This document shows, piece by piece, positions 18,161 to 26,890 of a stretch of DNA of 64,000 nucleotides; within the stretch, counting starts at the first letter, position 1, and every line of letters starts with the position of its first letter. Under the pieces are notes generated by a model, which had not been told where the DNA came from, searched no databases, and worked only from the letters and a program-made list of their open reading frames with translations. Position numbers and translations under genes: made by a program. This stretch comes from an uncultured Salinisphaerales bacterium (GTDB taxonomy: Bacteria; Pseudomonadota; Gammaproteobacteria; Nevskiales; CAJXLF01), in assembly GCA_913055805.1 (NCBI GenBank), contig CAJXLF010000005.1:186001-250000 (forward strand), written 5' to 3'.

Positions 18161-19500
18161 TACAGCAGCTCCTGCAGTTGTTCGGCGTTGGGCAGGCGCG
18201 CCAGTAGTCCGCGTTCAATGCGCTTGCGCAGCGGCTCGATGCCCACGCGCTGGATAAGCTCGTCGGCGAAGCTGTAGGTCAGCAGATTGCGGGCCGCCGC
18301 CGCGTCCAGGCCGCGGCTTTGCAGATAGAAAATCGCCTGCTCGTCGAGTTGCCCCACAGTTGCGCCGTGCGCGCATTTGACATCGTCGGCGTAGATTTCC
18401 AGTTCCGGCTTGGCATCTACCTCGGCCTTGCCGGAGAGGAGCAGGGCGGCGCTATGTTGTTCGGAATCGGTTTTCTGCGCGTCCTTGTGCACGATGATCT
18501 TGCCGTTGAACACGCCGCGGCTGCCGCCGTCGAGAATACCCTTGTAATCCTCGCGACTGATGCAATGCGGGCTGGCGTGGTCGATACGCGTCTGGTTGTC
18601 GACATGCTGACGCCCGGTTGGCACGTAGAGGCCATCCAGATGCACTTCGGCGCCCTCGGCCTGCAGGCCGACCACGGTGTCGTTACGTACCCAGCGCCCC
18701 CCCAGATCCACGGCATGGCTGTGAAAGTGGCTGTCGCGTCCCAGCACGGCATGCGTGGCGCCCACCTGCATGGCCTTGCCGGTTTCTTCCTGCAGCCGGC
18801 AACGCTTCAGGCGGGCATTGTCGGCCAGCCGGATTTCCGTGACGAAATCATTGAAATAGGCGTCCTCGCCCAGGCCAACGTAATGCTCGATCACCGTGGC
18901 TTCGCTGTTTTTGCCCAGTTCGATCAGGTTACGTACCTGAACCATATGCGCTTCGTCCTCGGCTTTTTCGCCGGGCGTCGCCACAAACAGCAGGTGGATG
19001 GGCTTATCCAGTACCTGGTTGTCGGCCAGGCGGATATGGGCACCGTCCACCGCGAAGGCCAGGTTCAGGTCGCTGAGGGCGTGACCATGACCATTCAGGG
19101 TGCTGTTGAGGCCCTTCTGCAGGCTGGTCAGTGGCTCGTTCAGTGCACTGGCCAGAGAAACGGCGGTCTCGCCGAGATCCACTACTTCGGATAGCGCCGG
19201 GTCGAGCCGGCCATTGACGAACACCAGCCGGTAGCAATCCAGTTCCGGTAGCAGGAAGGCCTCGACATCGGCCTGCGACAGCGTCGATTCGGGCGCCAGT
19301 TCAAAGGGTTGTTTCTGCAGCGGCCGCGTGTCGCTGTACTTCCAGGTTTCCATGCGGTTGCTGGGGAAACCGGCTTCCACGAAGCGTTTGAGCGCCGCCT
19401 GGCGTTGTTCGGTCACCCAGTCGGCACCCGGCAACTGCGGCTGCACGCGGGCGAATTCCGCCAGGTAGTGATCGAGCAGGGGAGATATCTGGGCAGCCAT
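18160..19500 (-). CDS. sufD: Fe-S cluster assembly scaffold subunit SufD
   Basis: A 446-residue SufB/SufD-family protein. Conserved features include NRMETWKYSD near residue 50, a central beta-helix region and the C-terminal CAHGATVGQLDEQAIFYLQS block. ATG at 19500 is chosen over the TTG one codon upstream because GGAGGA lies at normal distance. SufD forms the SufBC2D scaffold. The inverted-repeat element upstream ends at 19523, just before this ribosome binding site, so the signal for sufD translation is intact. Confidence 0.93.
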   Translation of the reverse strand: MAAQISPLLDHYLAEFARVQPQLPGADWVTEQRQAALKRFVEAGFPSNRMETWKYSDTRPLQKQPFELAPESTLSQADVEAFLLPELDCYRLVFVNGRLDPALSEVVDLGETAVSLASALNEPLTSLQKGLNSTLNGHGHALSDLNLAFAVDGAHIRLADNQVLDKPIHLLFVATPGEKAEDEAHMVQVRNLIELGKNSEATVIEHYVGLGEDAYFNDFVTEIRLADNARLKRCRLQEETGKAMQVGATHAVLGRDSHFHSHAVDLGGRWVRNDTVVGLQAEGAEVHLDGLYVPTGRQHVDNQTRIDHASPHCISREDYKGILDGGSRGVFNGKIIVHKDAQKTDSEQHSAALLLSGKAEVDAKPELEIYADDVKCAHGATVGQLDEQAIFYLQSRGLDAAAARNLLTYSFADELIQRVGIEPLRKRIERGLLARLPNAEQLQELL

Positions 19501-19522
19501 CAAGCCGCGTCCTCCACGCTAA

Positions 19523-19789
19523 GGGGCCTGCTAGCCCGGATTCGGTGGATGTCGTTGCCCGCCGAAGCCTGACAGACAAGGCGCACGCCGCCGCCCTTAG
19601 CCAACCTAAGGGCAAGGAGAGCAACGCCGTATGCCGGGCTTGGGCGGGCAACCCTTCGGGACGGGGCCTTAAAGCCCCATCGCTTTGTCACTCGTCGTTC
19701 ATTTGGAATGACCAAATCACACTCCTTGTTCCGCGCGCTGAGACTTTACGGCCTCCGGCGACACCACCGAATCCGGGCTAGCAGGCCCC
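19523..19789. mobile_element. MITE-like element with 26-bp perfect inverted ends, in the sufC-sufD junction
   Basis: The outer 26 bases at 19523-19548 and 19764-19789 are exact reverse complements (core CCTGCTAGCCCGGATTCG / CGAATCCGGGCTAGCAGG). The 267-bp unit has no ORF of its own and more internal dyads, such as TTGCCCGCC (19555) with GGCGGGCAA near 19643. It is too short to encode a transposase, so it would be non-autonomous. Its right end is read as the last 22 or so codons of sufC. No clear target-site duplication is seen. Confidence 0.8.
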
Positions 19790-20520
19790 AACCAGCCGTA
19801 GCCTTTCTTCTCCAGCTCCTGGGCCAGTTCACTGCCGCCGCTCTTGATGATCTTGCCGCCCGCCAGTACATGCACATAGTCGGGCACGACGTGATCCAGC
19901 AGGCGCTGGTAGTGGGTTACCAGCACAATGGCGCGCTCCGGGCTGCGCAGGGCATTGATACCGTCGGAGACGGTTTTCAGGGCATCGATGTCCAGGCCGG
20001 AGTCGGTTTCGTCCAGAATCACCAGCTTGGGCTCCAAGGTGAGCATCTGCAGGATTTCGTTGCGCTTCTTTTCGCCGCCGGAGAAACCTTCGTTGACACC
20101 GCGATACAGCATGGCTTCGTTCATTTTTACCAGCTGAATCTTTTCCTTGATCAGGGCCAGGAAGTCCATGGCGTCAATTTCCGGGTGACCCAGATGCTTG
20201 CGGCGGGCGTTGATGGCTGCCTTGAGCAGATACATATTGGATACGCCGGCGATTTCCACGGGGTACTGGAAGCCCAGGAAGATGCCTTCGCAGGCCCGGT
20301 CTTCCGGCTCCATGTCCAGCAGGTTGTCTCCTTCGAACTCAACCGTGCCGTCGGTCACCTCGAAGCTGTCGCGGCCGGCCAGCACATTGGCCAGGGTGCT
20401 CTTGCCGGAACCGTTGGGCCCCATGATGGCATGCACCTCGCCCGGCTTGACCTCCAGGTCGATGCCCTTGAGGATTTCCTTTTCTTCAACTCTGGCGTGT
20501 AAGTTACTGATATTCAACAT
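19717..20520 (-). CDS. sufC: Fe-S cluster assembly ATPase SufC (C-terminus derived from inserted element)
   Basis: A 267-residue ABC-type ATPase. Walker A is GPNGSGKST, the signature is FSGGEKKRNE and Walker B LVILDETDSGLD, all intact. It drives the SufBC2D scaffold. The normal family ending (near KKGYGWL) is followed by about 22 extra residues, PASPDSVVSPEAVKSQRAEQ and GV, encoded entirely within the inverted-repeat element. The stop codon also lies in the element. The core ATPase should be functional because the addition is beyond the last conserved strand. Confidence 0.94.
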   Translation of the reverse strand: MLNISNLHARVEEKEILKGIDLEVKPGEVHAIMGPNGSGKSTLANVLAGRDSFEVTDGTVEFEGDNLLDMEPEDRACEGIFLGFQYPVEIAGVSNMYLLKAAINARRKHLGHPEIDAMDFLALIKEKIQLVKMNEAMLYRGVNEGFSGGEKKRNEILQMLTLEPKLVILDETDSGLDIDALKTVSDGINALRSPERAIVLVTHYQRLLDHVVPDYVHVLAGGKIIKSGGSELAQELEKKGYGWLGPASPDSVVSPEAVKSQRAEQGV

Positions 20521-20542
20521 TACTTAATACTCAATAGTTTAT

Positions 20543-22021
20543 CTAGCCGACGGCGCCTTCCAGGCTCACGCCCAGCAGTTTCTGCGCCTCGACGGCAAAT
20601 TCCATGGGCAGTTCCTTGAACACTTCCTTGCAGAAGCCGTTGACGATCATGTTGACCGCGTCTTCCTCGGAAATGCCGCGTGCCCGGCAATAAAACAACT
20701 GATCCTCGCCGATCTTGGAGGTGGTGGCCTCGTGTTCCAGATGGGCGCTGGGATTCTTCACCTCGGTGTAGGGGAAGGTATGCGCGCCGCACTGGTCACC
20801 GATCAGCAAGGAGTCGCACTGGGTATAGTTACGGGCGTTGTCCGCATCGGGCAATATCTTCACCAGGCCGCGATAGGCCTGTTCGCCACGGCCGGCGGAA
20901 ATGCCCTTGGAAATAATGGTGGAACGCGTGTTTTTGCCGATATGGATCATCTTGGTACCGGTATCGGCCTGCTGCAGGTTGTTGGTGAGTGCAACGGAGT
21001 AGAATTCACCAACAGAACCATCACCTTGCAGCACACAGCTCGGGTATTTCCAGGTAATGGCGGAGCCGGTTTCCACCTGAGTCCAGCAAATCTTGGAGCG
21101 CGCGCCACGGCAGTCACCGCGTTTGGTCACGAAGTTGTAGATACCGCCCTTGCCTTCTTCATCGCCCGGATACCAGTTCTGTACGGTCGAATATTTGATC
21201 TGGGCATCGTCCAGCGCGACCAGTTCCACCACGGCGGCGTGTAACTGGTTTTCGTCACGTTGAGGCGCCGTGCAGCCTTCCAGATAGCTGACGTGGCTGC
21301 CTTCCTCGGCCACGATCAGGGTCCGCTCGAACTGGCCGGTATTCTGGGCATTGATGCGGAAATAGGTGGACAGTTCCATGGGGCAACGCACGCCCTTGGG
21401 GATGAATACGAAGGAGCCATCGGTGAAGACAGCCGAATTCAGCGCCGCATAGAAGTTATCCGAGGTTGGTACCACGGTGCCCAGGTACTGCTTAACCAGT
21501 TCCGGGTGTTCGCGTACGGCTTCAGAGATTGAGCAGAAAATAACGCCGGCGTCTGCCAGGCGATCCTTGAAGGTAGTCGCCACCGAAACACTGTCGAACA
21601 CGGCATCCACGGCCACATTCGGCATATTCGGTATGCCTTGCTTCACGCCAGCCAGAATTTCCTGCTCATGCAGGGGGATGCCGAGCTTTTCGTAGGTTTC
21701 CAAAAGCTTGGGGTCAACCTCGTCCAGGCTTTTGGGACCGTCGGAGGCGGACTTGGGTGCCGAATAGTAGGAGATTGCCTGGTAGTCGATAGGCGGGTAG
21801 TGCACATGCGCCCAGCCTGGTTCCTTCATGGTTTTCCAGTGTTCAAACGCTTTCAGCCGCCATTCCAGAAGCCATTCCGGTTCTTCCTTCTTGGCGGAAA
21901 TGAAGCGAATGACATCTTCGTTCAGACCGGGCTCGACAGTATCGGCCTCCAGATCCGTCACGAATCCTGCGCTGTACTCACGTTTGACGAGTTGTTCAAG
22001 TTCCTGGCTTTGGGTCGCCAT
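20543..22021 (-). CDS. sufB: Fe-S cluster assembly protein SufB
   Basis: A 492-residue SufB. It shows the family pattern with [35 protein letters not shown] and, near the C-terminus, a Cys-rich [20 protein letters not shown] region. The start ATG at 22021 has GAGGTGAAGA just upstream. SufB is the cluster-building subunit of SufBC2D. It begins 8 bp after the Rrf2 regulator gene, so regulator and assembly genes form one unit. Confidence 0.96.
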   Translation of the reverse strand: MATQSQELEQLVKREYSAGFVTDLEADTVEPGLNEDVIRFISAKKEEPEWLLEWRLKAFEHWKTMKEPGWAHVHYPPIDYQAISYYSAPKSASDGPKSLDEVDPKLLETYEKLGIPLHEQEILAGVKQGIPNMPNVAVDAVFDSVSVATTFKDRLADAGVIFCSISEAVREHPELVKQYLGTVVPTSDNFYAALNSAVFTDGSFVFIPKGVRCPMELSTYFRINAQNTGQFERTLIVAEEGSHVSYLEGCTAPQRDENQLHAAVVELVALDDAQIKYSTVQNWYPGDEEGKGGIYNFVTKRGDCRGARSKICWTQVETGSAITWKYPSCVLQGDGSVGEFYSVALTNNLQQADTGTKMIHIGKNTRSTIISKGISAGRGEQAYRGLVKILPDADNARNYTQCDSLLIGDQCGAHTFPYTEVKNPSAHLEHEATTSKIGEDQLFYCRARGISEEDAVNMIVNGFCKEVFKELPMEFAVEAQKLLGVSLEGAVG

Positions 22022-22029
22022 TCTTCACC

Positions 22030-22491
22030 TCACAGCGAGCGCATGACAGCAATGCCACCGTCACGCGCATCATGTAATTTGTGAACGGTCAGCGGCCGGA
22101 TCATGTCGGCCAGGCTGACGTTGTGCAGGGCGCTGAGAATTGCCTGATTCAGCAGCTGCCAGTTACCGCGTACATCGCATTCCGATTCAATGCCGCATTT
22201 ACCGTCGTGCACGGCGCATTCAGTCATGGCGATCGGACCTTCCAGTACCGAAATGACTTCCGACATGGCGATATCTCCAGGCGCTTTGGCCAAGCGATAT
22301 CCGCCATGAGCGCCACGAACAGACTCCAGCAGCCCGCCATGGGCAAGGGTCTTCAGCAGCTTGCTGACCGTGGGCGCGGCAATACGGGTCTGCTCGGCCA
22401 GTTCCGCAGCATTGCGTAATGCCTCCGGCTGGCGGGCAAGTGTGGTCATCACCACAGTCCCGTAATCGGTCATTTTGCTCAGACGCAGCAT
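22030..22491 (-). CDS. Rrf2-family SUF operon regulator
   Basis: A 153-residue Rrf2/IscR-type winged-helix regulator, matching the SUF system Fe-S assembly regulator group. The HTH reads TRIAAPTVSKLLKTLAHGGL. Three Cys in TECAVHDGKCGIESECDVRG (about 92-106) are the expected [2Fe-2S] ligands. ATG at 22491 has AGGA 6 bp upstream. It is first in the operon and probably represses it when Fe-S supply is sufficient. A palindromic site overlapping a -10 lies just upstream. Confidence 0.9.
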   Translation of the reverse strand: MLRLSKMTDYGTVVMTTLARQPEALRNAAELAEQTRIAAPTVSKLLKTLAHGGLLESVRGAHGGYRLAKAPGDIAMSEVISVLEGPIAMTECAVHDGKCGIESECDVRGNWQLLNQAILSALHNVSLADMIRPLTVHKLHDARDGGIAVMRSL

Positions 22492-22529
22492 GAAAATCCT
22501 GTATGCGATATATCGCTCTGTTTAATCAG

Positions 22530-22542
22530 TACTATTATAGTC
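22530..22542 (-). promoter_or_regulatory. SUF operon promoter with IscR/Rrf2-like operator
   Basis: Read on the minus strand, GACTATAATAGTA matches 12 of 13 positions of the IscR type-1 core GACTRWWWYAGTC; the flanks fit poorly. It contains a perfect -10 (TATAAT, 22534-22539). The -35 is weak (ATGTCT at about 17 bp). A 12-bp palindrome GCGATATATCGC lies nearer the gene at 22505-22516. Autoregulation by the adjacent Rrf2 protein is inferred. Confidence 0.55.
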
Positions 22543-22638
22543 CAGATTAGAGTCTGAGACATCCCCATTCGAATCAGGAATGACTGGTTGCGCCGGCCCG
22601 CATACAATCTGAACAGGGAAGACCAATAAGGATGAAAT

Positions 22639-23100
22639 GTGACGATCGAGTGGGACTATCCTGAACCGTTCAAGGTAGAGCAGCGGGTAGAAGCTGGCGA
22701 TATCGACGGCCTGGGCCATGCCAATAATACGGTTTATCTGCGCTGGCTCGAGCAGGCTGCCTGGCAGCACTCCATTCACTTGGGGCTGGACCTGGCTGCC
22801 TACCAGGCGCACCAGAGGGCCATGGTCGTGCACAGGCATGAACTGGATTACCTGGGCGCCTGTTACGAGGGTGAGCAGGTAACAATCGGAACCTGGCTGG
22901 TGGCTTGTGATAACAAAATGCGCCTGTGGCGACGCTATCAGGTGATCAAGAGCGAAAGCGGTGCCACCTGCCTTCGCGGTCTCACACGTTTCGTCTGCGC
23001 GGACCTGCTCAGTGGTCGGCCTAAACGCATGCCACAGGCTTTCATTGAAGGGTACCAGCCGACAATTGCCGAGCCTGAACCGGAATTAATGCATGGCTGA
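22639..23100 (+). CDS. Acyl-CoA thioesterase, 4-hydroxybenzoyl-CoA/YbgC type
   Basis: A 153-residue hotdog-fold protein. GTG at 22639 is the start, with AAGGA 7 bp upstream. The catalytic region is EAGDIDGLGHANNTVYLRWL (residues about 17-36), with the conserved Asp and the H-x-N pattern of the YbgC/4HBT family. The substrate is unknown. It is transcribed away from the SUF operon and overlaps the next gene by 8 bp. A second, similar thioesterase is at 27007-27450 beside the fatty-acid oxidation genes. Confidence 0.85.
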   Translation: MTIEWDYPEPFKVEQRVEAGDIDGLGHANNTVYLRWLEQAAWQHSIHLGLDLAAYQAHQRAMVVHRHELDYLGACYEGEQVTIGTWLVACDNKMRLWRRYQVIKSESGATCLRGLTRFVCADLLSGRPKRMPQAFIEGYQPTIAEPEPELMHG

Positions 23101-23368
23101 GAAGGCCAGAGTGCGGATTGAGTTCTGCATGCTCTGTGGCTGGCATCTGCGGGCCGGCTGGATGGCGCAGGAACTGTTTAATACCTTCGGTGAAGATATT
23201 CAGATCAATCTGGTTCCCGTTTCGGGCGGGGCATTCCGCATCTATGTCGAAGAAGACTGTCTTTTTGATCGCAAGGCGGACGCTGGTTTTCCCAGCGTCA
23301 AGGCGCTGAAACAGAAGCTGCGCGACCGGGTGTGGCCTGACCGTGAACTGGGGCATATCGACCGCTGA
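23093..23368 (+). CDS. Rdx/SelW-family thioredoxin-like protein (Cys form)
   Basis: A 91-residue protein of the SelW/SelT/SelH (Rdx) family. The redox motif FCMLCGW near residues 11-17 is CxxC, not the CxxU selenoprotein form, so no selenocysteine is needed. The family has a thioredoxin-like fold with poorly defined redox partners. It overlaps the thioesterase upstream by 8 bp, suggesting co-translation. Confidence 0.85.
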   Translation: MAEKARVRIEFCMLCGWHLRAGWMAQELFNTFGEDIQINLVPVSGGAFRIYVEEDCLFDRKADAGFPSVKALKQKLRDRVWPDRELGHIDR

Positions 23369-23621
23369 GCAGGGCCGATCTGAAGGTTGGCTTGACAGAC
23401 AATGTGATTTGTCAGAATCTACCGCCCAATAAATGAACGCATAACTACTCTGTATCAGCATAAAAGAAAGAGTAGAAACGGGGATAATTCATGAACTTAC
23501 AGTTCAGCCAAGCGGCATTCTGCATGCACGGGATGTCAGCTCAACCTTTTCTACCCGTTTCCTATGCTGTGGCTATATGCCCGTGAGGGCGCTTGGCCGC
23601 GGTGTTTAACCGTCTCCTGCC

Positions 23622-23642
23622 CCCTACCTTTGGTAGGGTTTT
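23622..23642 (+). terminator. Hairpin terminator, first of two
   Basis: CCCTACC (23622-23628) pairs with GGTAGGG (23632-23638) around TTT, followed by TTTT. It lies directly before a second, stronger terminator. Confidence 0.6.
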
Positions 23643-23670
23643 GCCCGGCTGCACGCAGCCGGGTTTTTTT
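23643..23670 (+). terminator. Rho-independent terminator, second of two
   Basis: CCCGGCTGC (23644-23652) pairs perfectly with GCAGCCGGG (23655-23663) over a 2-base spacer (the loop must open), followed by seven T. It ends the plus-strand transcript coming from the thioesterase/Rdx genes or the ncRNA candidate. Confidence 0.85.
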
Positions 23671-23701
23671 ATTCTTTTCTCGGCCCGTTTCCTGCGGACA
23701 T

Positions 23702-23733
23702 AAAAAAGCCCGGGGTTAGCCCGGGCTTTTTTT
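23702..23733. terminator. Bidirectional terminator after fadE
   Basis: AAAAAAGCCCGGG pairs with CCCGGGCTTTTTT around GTTAG. A and T tracts on both sides make it work in both directions; on the minus strand it closes fadE, which ends at 23745. Confidence 0.9.
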
Positions 23734-23744
23734 ATCAGGCTTTA

Positions 23745-26213
23745 TCAGGCAACGCGTGCGTGTTCGGCCTTTTTTTCCGCAGTAACAGACTGCGGATGAA
23801 CCAGATATTCCTTGGTGAAGTCATCTGTGAGAATCGCCTCAACCCGAAGCTGATCGTACTCGGCTAGCTGATCGGCTTCCTGTTTGCTGAGAATGGCATT
23901 GTGTACAGCGCTATGCAGTTGTTCTGCAGTGGTATAGCCGCTGACTTGCCCCTTGGCTACTGCACGGGCGAATTTGTTGTAAACAGGCTCTACTTCCAGA
24001 AGCTTCCTGTAGGCGACAACCATGCGGCCTACCTGGTCGTTGGGGTCTTCGTTGGTATAAACCTCACGGCAGAGACGATCCTTAAGCTCGGTAGGCTCCA
24101 TCATCAGATCTGCCAGTTCATGTGTGAGGTTGTCGGCTGGCACCTTGTAGCTGCGCCCCAGCGGGAAGGTCATGAAGCGCAGGAAGCGGCCGATAACGGT
24201 ATTCGGGAAGTTGGCGAAAAACTCATCAAAGGCCTTGTCGATTTCACTCAACGAGTGTTCGACTGCCCATTGCGCGTGGGCCAGATCACCTTCCTGTTCG
24301 CCCTCATCGTAGTAGTACTTGAGCACAGCGGAAGCGATGAACAGGTGGCTGAGCACATCACCCAGGCGTGCCGACAGACGTTCCTTGCGCTTCAGTTCGC
24401 CACCGAGCACGCCCATGGTCACATCCGAGACGAAAGCGAGGGCGGACGACATGCGCGTGAGCTGCCGATAATAGCGGGCCATCGGGCCGCTGACGGGAGA
24501 GCCGGCCAGACGACCACCGGTCAGGCCGAGTGTGAGGGCTCGAATACCGCGATTGAGCGAAAAGCCGATATGTCCCCACAGTAACTGATCGAACTCGAGC
24601 AGATCATCATTGCGCGCGGCTTCCATTTCCGGGAAGACGTAGGGATGGCAGCGGATGGAACCCTGACCGTAGATCATCAGGTTACGGGTCAGGATATTCG
24701 CTCCCTCTACAGTAATGGCAATGGGTACGGCCTGGTAGGCGGCGGCAAGATAATTACGCGGCCCCTGCATGACGCCGCGGCCGCCATGGATGTCCATGGC
24801 ATCGGTCAGGATGGTCCGCATCATCTCCGTCATGTGGTATTTCATCATGGCGGTTACGACTGAAGGAGCACAGTTATCGACCGCGCTTGCGGTCAGGCTG
24901 CGGCAGGCTTCCAGTTTGTAGGTATAACCTGCCATGCGTCCCATGGCTTCCTGTACGCCCTCGAATTTACCCACTGACATCTTGAACTGGCGGCGAATGC
25001 GGGTATAAGCGCCGGTAGTCAGATAGCTGGCCTTGCCTGCCGCGGAAGCCAGGGCAGGCAGGGAAATTCCGCGCCCGGCTGAAAGGCATTCAACCAGCAT
25101 ACGCCAGCCCTTGCCCACTTTTTCCTGGCCGCCAATGACAAAGTCGATAGGTACAAAGATGTCCTTGGCGAAAATAGGGCCGTTCATGAAGGGAGTGCCA
25201 CAGGGGCTGTGACGGCGCCCGATGTCTACGCCCTTAAGATCGGCAGGGATCAGGGCGCAGGTAATGCCGTAGTCGCTTTTGTTCGGATCGCCAAGCAAGC
25301 CATCCGGGTCAAAGACCTTAAGCGCCAGGCCTACCACGGTGGCCACCGGGGCCAGCGTGATGTAGCGCTTGGAGAAACTGATCTTCATACCCAGCATCTG
25401 TTTGCCGTTCCATTCGCCCATGCACACGATGCCGGTATCGGGGATGGCGCCGGCGTCGGAACCTGCCTCCGGTCCGGTCAGGCCGAAGCAGGGGATTTCC
25501 TTGCCTGCAGCCAGGCCGGGCAGCCATTGCTGTTTCTGCTCGTCGGTGCCGTAATGCATCAGGAGTTCACCCGGGCCAAGGGAATTCGGCACCATGACGG
25601 TGACCGCGACGGCAATTGAGCGTGTGGCAATCTTGGTAACGACACAGGATTGTGCATAGGCCGAAAAGCCCAGTCCGCCCCATTCCTTGCTGATGAGCAT
25701 GGAAAGGAAGCCGTTATTGCGGATGTAGTCCCAGATCTCGGGGGAAAGATCATGGTCTTCATGCATGATCTTCCAGTCATCGATCATGGCACAGAGCCTT
25801 TCTACTTCGTTATCAATAAAACGCTGTTCGTCAGCTGTGAGAACAGTGCGCTTGAAGTCCAGGAGTTTTTTCCACTCCGGCTTGCCACGGAACATTTCGG
25901 CTTCCCACCAGACGTCGCCGGCTTCCAGCGCCTCGCGCTCAGTCGAAGTCATGTCAGGCAGTACTTTTTTGAAACCGCCGAAGATGGGCCGCGTCACAAT
26001 ATTGCGACGCAGGACTGGAATGTTGAAAAGCAGCGCCACTACCGCGAAAGCGCTTGCTGTGTAGGTCAGGGCATTAATACTGATCAGCCCTGTGCCGAAC
26101 AAGCCGCCGATATAGGCGGCGGCGGCCAGCGTCCATACGAAAAGCGGCGCGCCCAGGTAGGCAAGCAGCCAGAAGGCTGCAACAGCCATAACGATTGCTG
26201 TTAAAAGAGTCAT
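23745..26213 (-). CDS. fadE: Acyl-CoA dehydrogenase FadE
   Basis: An 822-residue long-form acyl-CoA dehydrogenase, close to the length of E. coli FadE. ATG at 26213 has AGGAGG 5 bp upstream; the frame is open further upstream but that stretch lies across the tetR gene. The N-terminal 75 residues are two or three hydrophobic helices (AIVMAVAAFWLLAYLG), so the enzyme is membrane-associated. Acyl-CoA dehydrogenase N, middle and C domains follow (FGLTGPEAGSDAG; MDIHGGRGVMQGPRNY; VEGANILTRNLMIYGQG), and a FadE-specific C-terminal domain from about 600. It performs the first step of beta-oxidation. The TetR gene upstream on the same strand is its likely regulator. Confidence 0.95.
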   Translation of the reverse strand: MTLLTAIVMAVAAFWLLAYLGAPLFVWTLAAAAYIGGLFGTGLISINALTYTASAFAVVALLFNIPVLRRNIVTRPIFGGFKKVLPDMTSTEREALEAGDVWWEAEMFRGKPEWKKLLDFKRTVLTADEQRFIDNEVERLCAMIDDWKIMHEDHDLSPEIWDYIRNNGFLSMLISKEWGGLGFSAYAQSCVVTKIATRSIAVAVTVMVPNSLGPGELLMHYGTDEQKQQWLPGLAAGKEIPCFGLTGPEAGSDAGAIPDTGIVCMGEWNGKQMLGMKISFSKRYITLAPVATVVGLALKVFDPDGLLGDPNKSDYGITCALIPADLKGVDIGRRHSPCGTPFMNGPIFAKDIFVPIDFVIGGQEKVGKGWRMLVECLSAGRGISLPALASAAGKASYLTTGAYTRIRRQFKMSVGKFEGVQEAMGRMAGYTYKLEACRSLTASAVDNCAPSVVTAMMKYHMTEMMRTILTDAMDIHGGRGVMQGPRNYLAAAYQAVPIAITVEGANILTRNLMIYGQGSIRCHPYVFPEMEAARNDDLLEFDQLLWGHIGFSLNRGIRALTLGLTGGRLAGSPVSGPMARYYRQLTRMSSALAFVSDVTMGVLGGELKRKERLSARLGDVLSHLFIASAVLKYYYDEGEQEGDLAHAQWAVEHSLSEIDKAFDEFFANFPNTVIGRFLRFMTFPLGRSYKVPADNLTHELADLMMEPTELKDRLCREVYTNEDPNDQVGRMVVAYRKLLEVEPVYNKFARAVAKGQVSGYTTAEQLHSAVHNAILSKQEADQLAEYDQLRVEAILTDDFTKEYLVHPQSVTAEKKAEHARVA

Positions 26214-26235
26214 GATGACCTCCTGCTGTAGGATC

Positions 26236-26262
26236 CCGGCCTGCTCTGTAAAGGCAGGCCGG
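26236..26262 (-). other. Intercistronic hairpin between tetR and fadE
   Basis: CCGGCCTG and CAGGCCGG pair across an 11-nt loop between the TetR stop and the fadE ribosome binding site. There is no T tract, so it looks more like an mRNA processing or stability hairpin than a terminator. Confidence 0.4.
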
Positions 26263-26269
26263 TTAGAAA

Positions 26270-26878
26270 CTAGGCGACCTGGGATTTGATGGCGGGGTGC
26301 ATCTCGGGAATGAGGGTGGCGAACATATGCGCCATGTATGCCTGATATTCCTCGGATTCCGGTTCTTCCGGCAAAGAGTCCGGCAGGTCGCGGCGTACCT
26401 GGAGAATGCCCAGATAGACCGAATAGGCGGTAATTGCCCAGCGCTTGGCTTCTTCGTCGTCCATGCCTAACGCGACATAACATTCTGTCATGTACTCCAG
26501 GCGTTGCTGGGCGACACGCTCAACCACCTGGGCGATATGCTTGTCCTTGGCGGCCGCTGCGGCCAGCGCAAAGTACAGGCGGCTGGCGCGTTGACTGGCG
26601 TCTACTTTGGTAAAGGTGCGGTGTATACGGCGGCGGGCGTCGGTTTCCTCACCAATGCGGGCAAGCATACCCTCGGTTTCCTGCGCCTCCCATTTGGCGG
26701 CGGCTGAATAGAGAAGGGCTTCGCGATTGGGAAAGTGCCAGTAGAAACTGCCTTTGGTGACACCCAGGCGGCGCGCCAGAGGCTCGACTGCCACCATTTC
26801 GACGCCGCCTTCTGCAATGGCGTCCAGTGCAGCCACTGCCCAGTCATCCGCGGAGAGGGTTTTCTTTGTTGCCGTCAT
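26270..26878 (-). CDS. TetR-family transcriptional regulator, probably of fadE
   Basis: A 202-residue TetR-type repressor. The HTH (about 25-50) contains VEPLARRLGVTKGSFYWHF; the C-terminal ligand domain is variable and not diagnostic. It lies 56 bp upstream of fadE on the same strand and divergent from a thioesterase gene, with a palindrome in the shared upstream region. By analogy with other fatty-acid-responsive TetR regulators the ligand may be an acyl-CoA, but this is inference. Confidence 0.85.
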   Translation of the reverse strand: MTATKKTLSADDWAVAALDAIAEGGVEMVAVEPLARRLGVTKGSFYWHFPNREALLYSAAAKWEAQETEGMLARIGEETDARRRIHRTFTKVDASQRASRLYFALAAAAAKDKHIAQVVERVAQQRLEYMTECYVALGMDDEEAKRWAITAYSVYLGILQVRRDLPDSLPEEPESEEYQAYMAHMFATLIPEMHPAIKSQVA

Positions 26879-26890
26879 GCTCGGAATTTT

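Larger units (their letters stand above)
23392..23670 (+). ncRNA. Candidate structured small RNA with own promoter and tandem terminators
   Basis: TTGACA at 23392-23397 followed by CAGAAT at 23413-23418 (15-bp spacing) is a plausible promoter, partly covered by an inverted repeat (TGACA/TGTCA). The transcript would end at the tandem hairpins 23622-23670. Between them, complementary segments are visible: CAGCATA (23456) with TATGCTG (23563); GAAACGGG (23475) with CCCGTTTC (23554); CTACTCT (23445) with AGAGTAG (23469); CCAAGCG (23508) with CGCTTGG (23590); CACGGG with CCCGTG. Some pairings cross, so alternative or pseudoknotted folds are possible. A 31-codon ORF starting at 23491 has no clear ribosome binding site. 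No known RNA family was recognised. Confidence 0.5.

Noticed and set aside
23093-23368. Selenoprotein of the SelW group
   Set aside because: The redox motif is CMLC with ordinary Cys codons and no in-frame TGA.
23491-23586. 31-codon peptide starting MNLQFSQAAF
   Set aside because: No convincing ribosome binding site, and the sequence is taken up by RNA helices.
23392-23670. 6S RNA, tmRNA, RNase P RNA or selC
   Set aside because: None of the hallmark elements (tRNA-like TPsiC end, RNase P core, 6S central bubble) could be seen; left as unassigned.
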